From assembly GCF_963678635.1 (NCBI RefSeq), contig NC_087066.1:53958312-54022311 (forward strand): a stretch of 64,000 nucleotides of DNA, read 5' to 3'. The stretch comes from Symsagittifera roscoffensis (taxonomy: Eukaryota > Xenacoelomorpha > Acoela > Convolutidae). Shown in pieces: positions 1-10,384 of this stretch. The translations under genes and the position numbers were made by a program. Positions within the stretch are counted from its first letter, which is position 1. Every line of letters begins with the position of its first letter. Under the pieces are notes generated by a model that saw only the letters and a list, made by a program, of their open reading frames with translations, was not told the DNA's origin and did no database searches.

Positions 1-420
1 CTTGCAATTGCCGTGTCCATATTCTGAAACGTCTGCTTAAATTGCAAGTTGGTCAAAAATTCTGGGCCCCAATTCTCATAAATTTTTGGAGCGAAATGTC
101 TGAATTCAAACTTTCTCAATAATTGCGGCTCCATTAAGATCGGAATTTTTTATTTGAAAGTTTGTTTGGTGTGAATGGCATTCATTAACCATAGTATTTT
201 GTTTTCATATTGTGTTTATATGGCCGGAAACGTATACTCGAAGATTATTATCAGCCTCCTCACCAGTGAAAATTTAAGAATGTCTCGGCGGGGGATGGGG
301 TTTTTAACAAAAATAAGCCCCAAAAAATCATTCTGTAACTTTAAGACAATTAACAGACTTGCTTTTAGCTTGTGGATGTTATTAACTCTTAGATCTAACA
401 AAGAATGACCGAAAGTAACA
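1..420 (+). repeat. Tail of a third copy of the 2.2-kb repeat
   Basis: This stretch is a diverged copy of the last part of the tandem units that follow (compare 5000-5340 and 7145-7500). Shared blocks include 'aattgccgtgt', 'ttggtcaaaa', 'cagcctcctc', 'cggggga' and 'tagcttgtggatg'. The start of this copy lies outside the window. No credible gene is seen here: the short open frames on both strands fall in repeat sequence. Confidence 0.7.
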
Positions 421-3319
421 GTTGTTATTTAAAAAATTACTTTCAATCGATTCTAAATAAATTGAAATCCATTTTTGTCATTTTAATTTGGTTTCTTTTT
501 CAACGATATTTTGGTTCCAACAATCTGAAGTAAAATTGAATTCAGTAGGCTTTCGTGGACACTTTAAGGCAATTAAATAAATATTTTTTTCGACTGTAAT
601 AATCCATTTATTCCTTTTTAAATCAAATTATGTATCTAAGTGGGCTATCTTAAATCGATGTCTTATAACTTTATCTGTATTAAAATTGAATTAAACCAAT
701 TTCAGTCTCAAATTTGTCAGTGCTGAATCACAATGTGCACAATAATTATGCCCATTTATCATCTTTTTGATTCTGTTCTTTTTTTGCTTAAATGGTTCAT
801 ATGGAATAATTTTCAGGCTTAGCTTCAGCCAAAAGGGCTTAGCCTACAACTCCACACACACAAAGCAACAAAAACTAACCAGTCATAAAACATTCAGACA
901 TTAAAAGATAGTTTCGAGACCCAAGATTCAATTTTGCGTTTTGATAAACTAGAGCTGTGTTTTTTTTGTTGTTGGGTGGCTTAATTTTGTCTGACTGCTT
1001 TGTATTAAATTGGGAAAAAGACTTATTGTGACATGTTTTCAAACTTGCATTTCCAGCTCTGTAAATAAAATCAAAAAAGTTAGGTGCAGCTTCCTTTTTT
1101 TGCTTCTGAACCTTTTTTGATTTTTCAGGAAGAGTACTATGCAATTGATAAATTGAAGACGCATTTATAACAAACGATTGACATAGTATGTTTCACACTA
1201 TGTCACTCGTTCAATGACAATTGGAGTGATGGTAGATATCAATTGTAACCCTTTAATTGAACTTGAAATGATTCAAGTTTTGTGTAAAGGAGTTATTTTT
1301 TTGTTGGTTCTGGAATTTATTTTCGATATTTTAGTACATCCTCTTCTGGAAGGTCTTGAAGCTCTTCACTTGATAGGTTAACCAAAATTTAGCTCAAAAA
1401 CGGAATGATTTTTTTTGGGCAATGAAGATTTAACTGTGTTAGAAAACCTGGCGAAAGGTTTTGAAATAATGAAAAAACGTTGTCTCTGTTCCAGCTGGTA
1501 ACAATATTTTTGCTGGAACTGAACCACTAATACAACAATACTTAGGTGAATCAACTGTTTTTGGGGTTAGATCAATAAGTAAATGACCATCAGGAACAGA
1601 TGTTGCATCTTGATATCACTCTTTCAACTGCAATTCTAGACCTAAACGTTGACTTATTGTATTGATTTGTAAAATATCTCTCGGTGATATGTACTGTATT
1701 CAGAACACTGTGTCTTCAAACAGTGGCAATTTTGCAAACTTCTTAGAGTTTGAAACTTCTTCGCAAAAATCATCAAATATAAGCAGATACTTAGTTCCGT
1801 TTTTGGAATGACTTTCAATAATAAGCTTCATTGGCTAGTGCGACAGTTGGTTTTGCACTCTCGCTGAATTCTTTTCGTTATTTAATGGCATTTAGGCGTC
1901 TGATATTCCCGCAGAATTGTCCGGATGATTTTGTTCTTTACGCGTCTCAATATTTTCGTTATTTTCTCAAACTTTACCCAGATGCTCAAACAATACGTGT
2001 TGAGTATTTTGAGCGAAACTAATTTCAGTCAAACATTTTTTGCTAGAACTTAAAAAGTGGTCTGGCTCTACAAGAATGGGCCTGATCTTAGATAAAACTG
2101 GTGCAATCGAAAGACGATTCAATTAGAATTTGTTTCTGGTGTTTGCGATTATTTGTGACTTGAGTACAGTGTAAAATGACGTCGATATGTTTCCTTTATC
2201 AAAGTTAAAATGCAAAATTAGCATACGCAATTTTTAAGTATTCATGTTGGATTTTTGAAAATTTAAACAAAAAAGAGAATAAAGAAAACTCGAATCAAAG
2301 TAAAGATCTTATGCTCCAGTTTAGTCAGAATAGTCAAGACAAACAAGTAGTGATAAGCAGAGACCGGCTCATCAGTCAGCGCGCCGACGAGCACGCAACT
2401 GTTATTTTTATTGCGAAAATAATTTAACTGAAATTTGAAGACAATTGATTATCGGATCAGGGCTAGTGCTGGCTACTAGCCCTTACTATCAAGTATAGCT
2501 TAAAAGTTTTTTTGGTAACATATCAATTGCTAATGCTGCCCGGAGTGCAAATTAATTTTTATGCACAAGTGGTAAGCGAAATTTTTTTAGCAAGCGACTG
2601 TAAAGAGTTAGCTTTCTTGATTTTGTCTTTTTATATAATTTTTGTTTTTATAGAAATATAATTTTCTTTATATTTTTTTTCGCTTTTTGAATCTTAGAAT
2701 GATTCCAAAATAAGGTATCTCAAATAAGCTAACTAAAATTTCTTTTAGATCATTACAGAGATTGTGGGGTACTCTTTGTTTCTACAAAGCGAGTCCAAGT
2801 TTTTACAAAACATATGATTCTTAGCAAAAGACATTGACGAAATTCTAGTGATGATAGATCCGCTTAAGTCCTAACATGTGGCTATCTGACTGACAGAAAG
2901 TTGGCTGAAGCCAAATGCTAATACTGCAGTCTTCCAAATTCCTGGATAAGTGCATCGAGAAATGCAGTAGAACAAACGAGGAGGACAATTGGCTTGTATA
3001 TCATTGGGGACATAGATCAAAAAGTTGTCAAGGTTACATCTGGTAATGATTTTCCAATTTTGAGCGTATTTTTTCAAAAATCTAGCGTTCAATTTTGCTA
3101 CCTGCAGTTTACATCCCAACCAGTGCCGTTAACAACTTATCTTATTAAGTTTTAACCATTTATTTTGACACTATGGTTTTTCAACTTAATGCACATCATT
3201 CTGTTTGCATTGAACTATATGTTAAGTTTTTGAGCAAAACTAAGAAAAAATGAGAAATAAAAACGTCTTTTTCTCGACAATAGCCTCAAACTCATGAATA
3301 TACTTAAAGCAACATGAGA
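421..3319. other. Gene-free AT-rich spacer
   Basis: No coding exon, RNA gene or repeat family could be supported here. The open frames are short and AT-rich. Two small perfect inverted repeats stand out: TGACATAGT...ACTATGTCA at about 1180-1206, and AGGGCTAGT...ACTAGCCCT at about 2459-2483. Either could be a chance hairpin. Confidence 0.5.
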
Positions 3320-5505
3320 ACTACCAAAAACAAAATCCTGCCTTGATGTATTTTTCTCAATCCAAACAAGATATGCTGAAGTCCAGAAAACATCAAAATC
3401 AGATCAATATAGTGTTTTATACTATACAGGGTATCTTGGAGACGTTATAACAGCAAAAAAGTATTGTATACGTTTTTAACATGAAATTCAAGGCCAGAGT
3501 TAATGAATCTATCCAAGAGGACTTACAAACTTAGGTAAATGGAATTTACTATTACAAAATAGATTAAACTTTTTTGTGAAATTTGATGAGGTACCGCATG
3601 CTAACTTTATTGAGTTCCTACAAGAAAACTTTATAAAAAACAAAAATCAGAAGCACTAGATATCGAATCAAATGGAAAATGCAGCTGTTAAACAAATTTA
3701 TTTAGACCAAATGAGCCAAAAATGAAGAAACAGAGCTCCAGAATAGTATACACATGAAGCTAATTATGTGAAAAACTTTGTCAATCAGCAAAAAAACAAT
3801 CTCTTTCAAGACAAAAATTTGCTCAGAAAATAGGCAGTACTTAGAAGCATCAAAGTTATCAAAAAAATGCAATCAATGTTGTTGGTGCCCATTTTGCCTC
3901 GCAAGGTCCATTTTATATAAGATGAAAGCAAAAAAAAAAAAACAGGAGCATAGATTGCTTCGAAATCAACGGTTTTTTTTATTTCAATTACTCCAGTCCC
4001 GACCAAGTTAAACCAAAAAGTTTGAAAACGTTTGAAAAACAGTTTTCAGATTGCCTAAAAATACCACAAACAATACCCATCTACGAAGATGGCAAAAAAA
4101 CTATTCAACAATTAACCCATCGATGTCATAACTGCCGGCTATTAAAAAAATTTGAGAGAAAAGTCTGAAAGAAATTCTATCAAATCACAAACTCTCAACA
4201 ATGCGCATTAGGGGTTCCATAGCAATCGTGGGACAGATAAGGCAATGGTTTTGTTAACTGAAGAAAATCGTTACCAGTGGGATTCTCATTCAAACGAAAT
4301 ATAATGCACATTCTTGGACTTGAGCAAAAAATTGGATACTGCAAACCACATTCTTTTGTTTAAATTTTTTTTTACACTTTTAATGAAAAAATTTAAAATA
4401 TATTATGCGGGCAAGTGTTTGAAAATCTAAAATTTTGTTTGTCAAACACAATTCAAAATACTTTTAAATATGAATTAGTTATACCACCTTGTTATTCGAA
4501 TTTGGTGTACTGTAATGATCCATTTTAAGTCCCTTTCCATTCATTCTCTTGATTGAGGCTACTGATTGCAACAAAAGCCAGTCGAAAATAATTTTTTTTA
4601 CGCTAATGATACTGAAATACAAATTTTAGTAGAGAAAAAAAACTATGCAAAAAAATTATCATAGAGCTCTAAATGGTGTCACTATTTGAATAGATAATAA
4701 TCAGTTAAGGTTGAAAAGAGACAAAAATGAAATTAAATTCCTCCCAAAAAATAAAATCAGTAAAAAAGAAAAACATTAAAGAAGAAAAATAGTTTTGAGC
4801 AATTAAGTGGTTTTAGATATCTTGTCAGTTATTTTCATGAAAAATGAGGCAATGAAAAGACATGTAAATATGGTTCAAAGTAGATTAAACACATTTTGTC
4901 GGGTGTTTTAAAAATTTTAGGAAGTGTTTAAAAACAAATCAGTTGATAAATTTTTACGAAACATTGTTAAACTAAATATGCAATACTAATTATGTGCTTG
5001 CTGCTTGAAATTGCCGTGTTTTTTTTCTGAAGGTTCTGCTTGAAGTGTAATTGGTCAAAATTTTCGCGCCTGAAGTGTATCAATTTTTGGACCGAACCGT
5101 CTGAAATTCAATATGCCTGAGCGTTTGCGGCACTATCAAACAGCTGTTTCCCATCGTGATTTGCGCTAGTTTCGAAGGAAAACGATTCTAAATTTTATTG
5201 AAGCCTGGTTTTGAATTATACTCAGCCTCTTCCCCTGGGAAGATTTGAAATTTTCTCGCCGGGGGATCAAAAATTCGACAAAAACCAGGCCAAACAAACC
5301 ATTCTGTGATTTTAAGACAATACAATCGGCAGTTAGATTCAACAAACCCCCACAAGAGACCAAAATAAGATCTTCAGCTAAGCTTTCAATTTAAATCAAA
5401 TTACTTAAATACTGCGGGTGAAATGCTCTGTTATGATTGGCGGATAATTCGAACTCAGAACCAAGTTTTTATCCTCCACCCCCCTAAATGTGCTTGGGGA
5501 GGGGT
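3320..5505 (+). repeat. 2.2-kb tandem repeat, unit 1 (decayed coding element)
   Basis: This unit aligns with 5511-7740 along nearly its whole length. Protein-like blocks survive on the plus strand between stops. One lies at 3575-3658 and includes VPHANFIEFLQENF; another lies near 4070-4160 and includes THRCHNCRLLKKF. I infer that the repeat descends from a mobile element with a coding region, but I do not recognise the family. The block 4213-4639 appears identical to 6368-6796, while the flanks differ by several percent. Confidence 0.75.
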
Positions 5506-5510
5506 GAGCA

Positions 5511-7740
5511 AAACAAAATCCTGCCTTGATGTATTTTTCTCAATCCAAACAGGATTTGCTGAAGTCCAGAAAACATCAAAATCAGATCAATATAGTGTTT
5601 TATACTATGCAGGGAATCTTGGCGACGTTATAACACCAAAAAAGTATGGTATACGTTTTTAACATGAAATTCAACGCCAGTGTTAATGAATCCATCCAAG
5701 AAGACTTACAAACTTAAGGAAATGGAATTAACGATTAAAAAATAGATTAAGTTTTTGTGAAATTTGATAAGGTACCGCATGCTAACTTCAATAAATTCTT
5801 ACAAGAAAACTTTATAAAAAACAAAAATCAGAAGCACTAGATATCAAATCAAATGAAAAAAGCAGCTGTTAAACAACTTTACTTAGACCAAATGAGCCAA
5901 AACTGAGTAAAAAGAGCTCGAGAATAGTATGCACGTGAAGCTAATTATGTGAAAAACTTTGTCAATCAGTAAAAAAATAATCTCTGTCAAGACAAAAAAT
6001 TGCTCAGAAAATAGGCAGTACTTCGGAGCATCAAAGTTATCAAAAAAGTGCAATCAATGTTGTTGGTACCCTTTTTGCCTCGCAAGTCCAGTTTATATAA
6101 GATGAAAGCAAAAGAAACAAGATCATAGATTGCTACAAACTCAACGATTTTTTTTTGTTTCAATTACTCCAGTCCTAAACAAAAAGTTTGAAAACATTTG
6201 AAAAACAGTTTTCAGATTGTCTAAAAATAGCACAAAGAATACCCATCTACGAAAATGCAATTCAACAGTTATTCCATCGATATCATAGTTGCCAGCTTAA
6301 AAAAAATTGAGAGAAAAGGCTGAAAGAAATTCTACCAAAACACAAACTCTTAACAATGCGCAGTAAGGGTTCCATAGCAATCGTGGGACAGATAAGGCAA
6401 TGGTTTTGTTAACTGAAGAAAATCGTTACCAGTGGGATTCTCATTCAAACGAAATATAATGCACATTCTTGGACTTGAGCAAAAAATTGGATACTGCAAA
6501 CCACATTCTTTTGTTTAAATTTTTTTTTACACTTTTAATGAAAAAATTTAAAATATATTATGCGGGCAAGTGTTTGAAAATCTAAAATTTTGTTTGTCAA
6601 ACACAATTCAAAATACTTTTAAATATGAATTAGTTATACCACCTTGTTATTCGAATTTGGTGTACTGTAATGATCCATTTTAAGTCCCTTTCCATTCATT
6701 CTCTTGATTGAGGCTACTGATTGCAACAAAAGCCAGTCGAAAATAATTTTTTTTACGCTAATGATACTGAAATACAAATTTTAGTAGAGAAAAAAACTAT
6801 ACAGAAAAATTTATCATAGAGCTCAAAATGGTGTCACTATTTGAATAGATAATAATCAGTTAAGGTTGAAAAGAGACAAAACGAAATTAAATTCCTCCCA
6901 AAAAATAAGATCAGTAAAAAAAGAAAACCGGAAAGAAGAAAAATAGTTTTGAGCAATTAAGTGGTTTTAGATATCTTGTCAGTTATATTTATGAAAACTG
7001 AGGCGATGAAGGACATGTAAATAAGGTTCAAAGTAGATTAAACATATTTTGTGGGGTGTTGCAAAAATTTTCGGAAGTGTTTAAAAACAAATCAGTTGAT
7101 AAATTTTTACGAAACATTGTTAAACTAGTTATGCAAAACTAATTATGCGCTTGCTGTTTAAAATTGCCGTCTTTTTTTTCTCTTGAAGTGTAATTGGTCA
7201 AAATTTTCGCGCCTGAAATGTATTAATTTTTTGGACCGAACCGTCTGAAATTCAATATGCCTGAACGTTTGCGGCACTATTAAGGATCTGTTTTCCATCG
7301 TTCTTTGCGCTAGTTTCGAAGGAAAACGATTCTAAATTTTGTTTGAAGCCTGGTTTTGCCTTATACTCAGCCTCCTCCCCCTGGGAAGATTTTAAAATTT
7401 TCTCGACGGGGGATCGAGTTTTCGACAAAAAAGCCATTCTGTGATTTTTAAGACAATACAATCGGCAGAACTGGTTCTAGCTTGTGGATGAAATTATGAA
7501 ATTAACTCTTAGAGTTAGAGGATCAAATTGAAATCCCAAACTCCTCCCCCCCCCCCCCCCCCTCCACAAGACACCAAGTTAAGATCCTCCACCAAGCGTT
7601 CAATTTAAATAAAATTAGCTAAGCGCTGCGTGTGAAATGCTCTGTTATGATAGGCGGATAAATCGAACTCAAAACTAAGTTTATATCCTCCCCCTCCCCC
7701 CCCCCTCCCCAAACGTGCATGGGGAGGGGGAAGGGGGGAT
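5511..7740 (+). repeat. 2.2-kb tandem repeat, unit 2
   Basis: Direct tandem copy of 3320-5505. It repeats the same order of decayed protein-like blocks, for example VPHANFNKFLQENF near 5772-5813. The unit ends with a run of 17 C (7546-7562) and a C-rich/G-rich inverted repeat at 7690-7738 whose arms read CCCCTCCCC and GGGGAGGGG. Unit 1 carries a shorter form of the same inverted repeat at 5472-5506. Confidence 0.75.
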
Positions 7741-7759
7741 GATGTTATTTCGGTTCGAG

Positions 7760-8017
7760 TTAGGAAACTTGAGAATAGTTTCGAAAACGGTTGTGTAGAA
7801 TACCTGTTTTAACTTTTTCCTTTTCCCTCTCGTGTTTTCTTCTCTCCTCTTCGATTATGTGTTCCAAAGTGACGTCATCGTCATCTAGCAAGTCTTCATC
7901 GTCTTCAAAGTAAACTTCTTCAGTTGACGAGAAGGAATAGTTCGAGTTGACAATATCGTCCAAATTTATGGCCAAATCTTCCAAAGACATAAATGTGTCC
8001 TTTCTCACGAAGTCCAT
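7760..8017 (-). CDS. Small acidic, charged protein or first coding exon of unknown gene
   Basis: An 85-codon open frame starts at an ATG (8017). The product is strongly charged. Its N-terminal part includes SLEDLAINLDDIVNS, then comes an acidic run (EDDEDLLDDDD, about residues 39-49), then a helix-prone basic and acidic stretch (EEERRKHEREKEK, about 56-68). This composition is unlike the AT-rich noise around it, so I favour a real coding segment. The frame closes with TAA. A fair splice donor (ACAG/GTATTC, near residue 72) would allow it to be a first exon instead. It lies directly beside the decayed tandem repeats, and no following exon was found. I do not recognise the family and assign no function. 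Confidence 0.4.
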   Translation of the reverse strand: MDFVRKDTFMSLEDLAINLDDIVNSNYSFSSTEEVYFEDDEDLLDDDDVTLEHIIEEERRKHEREKEKVKTGILHNRFRNYSQVS

Positions 8018-8569
8018 AATATTAACTGTCTTCTATTGAAGTCGCAAACAAGATTCGATAAAAACAGAATGCAAAAAACAAGGGCTAAATGAGGGGGTCC
8101 AAAACTTCTAGAGTGATTTCTCGAAGAAGAGCGACTGCAATGACTTTGTGCTTCTAAATAATTTGCGTATTATTGAAAAACTCAGGCTAATTTGCAAACA
8201 CACTTGTGCACAGCCCTCTAAACTTTCGCCAATCAAAATTATGATGGTCCAAATTGTTATTTTTGTTCAGTCTCAAAAAGTGATTTATATTCTCGAGCAT
8301 TCCAGATGGCATAAGTTTGATTTAATTTTTGGTTCAATTTGACATTATTTTAATCTCTTTTATTAATCCGACCAAACGAACTATTATATAACGTGAGCAA
8401 AATGCACAAATTGTACACTACGCTTTCACACTGAGTTTTTTCAAGCTTGAGCGTATTTGCAAATCTTAACTGTTTTTTTTTAAATCTGAATATAATTTCT
8501 CCTATCCAGCATTATGCAACTGAACCTCTATGATTAATATCAGAGTGATGAAATTAATTGATGCCCCGC

Positions 8570-8960
8570 CCCCATCAATCCTACCGACCGCCCCCTACCT
8601 CAATTCTAGTTGCCAAAATTTTCCAAAGGGTCCCCCCTTTGGTATAATTTTACGAGATCAATTTTTTTACGGACCAACATCAAAAGTTCTGTAAGGGCGC
8701 CTTTGGTGCCAATATAACAAAATTTGAGGGGGGTACAAAAAACGCAATTTTTTGGTCAAATATTTTGTAAAAGAGCTCAAAACGTCATTTTTAGCCTGTT
8801 TTTTCGAAAATAAAGGTCGACAAAATTTTCGAAATTTTGTTGAAAATCCACCCCCCTCGAGAAAATCCTAGATCCTGGGGGAGGGATTGTTCATTTGGTC
8901 TATTGAAGGGGGAGATTTTTGGAGCTACCAATTTTTGGAGCTACCAATTACCTCTAGAGA
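8570..8960. repeat. Member of a CCCC-rich MITE-like repeat family
   Basis: The sequence shares an ordered set of blocks (an A-rich 'aaaacgcaattttttgtcaaa' type core, 'gcctgttttttc', 'ccctcgagaaaatc') with 37160-37335 and in part with 39800-40100. The family end elsewhere in the window reads 'atccgcccctg', which resembles hAT-type terminal repeats. No open frame. Boundaries are uncertain. The rest of 8018-9703 shows nothing I can identify. Confidence 0.45.
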
Positions 8961-9703
8961 CAAGGAGGAAAAGAGGTTATCGCGGTAGTGATCTATAAAT
9001 AGTATTAAAAATAACAACAGGAGAAAAAGCCCAAAGTTAACGATGGCTTGATTAAACCAAAATTTGACAACCATTTAACTGGATTTCAGAAAAATTGAAC
9101 GGAGCTCAATAAATATTGTCAATTCCCCCAACCCCTGAAAATTAATTTCGACCTATTTTTTGCAATTTTTGTGTTTGGAAGGTAAGCCACGATTAAAATA
9201 TCCTAACCCGACTGCTGGCTGCGTAAATAAAACATTACTTTTCACCAAAAAACATATATTTTTTGAATCGCATGAGCCTAAGTGTTTCAAAATTTCCTTA
9301 TTTTTCTCAATAGAGTTCGGGTCAATAACTTCCGACAAATTTAATTCCACAAAACACTGAAAATTCCAACGCGAAACGTTATTTTGAGTCTCTAAAAAGC
9401 TATCAAAAACCAGGCAACATATTGCAAAAGAAGATGTAAGTATATTGAGATGTGTTTGTAATTATATATCATATTTAATTATTTTTTAGCAACTGATTTA
9501 GGTTTATTCGAACTTATGCTGGCCCCAATCTCCGACACGTAAAATGTTTAATTCCACACACAAGATAAGATTCTTTTGTAAACACATTTCTCGATGATTT
9601 TTAGCCTTGATTATTCGATCACAACATCAAAATTGCTTGTTACCTTGCTTGCTCTACAGGCATTGCTTAGTCCTAGTCTTGATTTCATGCCTTTTATAAA
9701 AAT

Positions 9704-10130
9704 TGGGTAATTTACCTGAGGAGAGTAATACACCAATTGTTAGTAAGGGTAGTTTTAAGGGTTGAGTCAAAGGAGTTCCATGCAGTTGGGCATCAGTTGA
9801 GTAAGTACATGAAAAATAATACAATAGTAAATCAGGGATAAAACTAAGGTAAATATAATATCATAAATAGGGATATTATATTACATGGTACGGGGAATAC
9901 TAAAAGGCGAACGTTAAAAAAGGGGAACTGTTAATAAGGGGGTTATTCAGAAAAGTTGATATTAATCCCGAGTTTTCGTATAAATTGAAACATTATTTTA
10001 CCTGAAAGTTTGTCATTTCCTTGTAAGTCATGCTGTTTTTGAAAAGTTGAGAGAAACGAGTGAGTCAGCTTGGCTGTAATGTCAAAAGTCAAGTTGAGAG
10101 AAAGATGACCTTAATTGTTTACAATTAACA
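9704..10130 (-). repeat. 3' LTR of the BEL/Pao element
   Basis: 427 bp, reading TGTTAATTG...TACCCA on the minus strand, so it has the usual TG...CA ends. It matches 18113-18539 with about two substitutions (near 9999 and 10105). An 18-bp perfect palindrome, TTAATTGTTTACAATTAA, sits at 10111-10128, two bases inside the 5' end. On the left the match stops at 9702, where element and flank separate. No target-site duplication could be confirmed. Confidence 0.85.
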
Positions 10131-10141
10131 CCCGCCCACAT
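10131..10141 (-). other. Polypurine tract (plus-strand priming site)
   Basis: On the minus strand the bases TGTGGGCGGG lie directly before the TG that starts the 3' LTR, where LTR retroelements prime plus-strand DNA synthesis. The same bases lie next to the other LTR at 18540-18550, as expected if that LTR is also the 3' LTR of the truncated neighbour. Confidence 0.7.
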
Positions 10142-10384
10142 TTGCAGAGCTTGCAAATAAAGTATTGAATAAAATAGTAAGGATACGGTAAAATACAAAG
10201 ATAAGGGAACCAGTAGATAAGGGAACCAGAAATTGTTCTTTTTCATCTTCATCTTGGTTTGTCTATCGTTGAGCTGATTGTCTTAGTTGAATTGACGAGT
10301 CGTAGATTTGTTCATCTTTGTCGAGTTGATATGTTGAAGGCTGAGTTGCGTGATTATTTGGTTGGTTAGCTATTTGGAGCTTGG

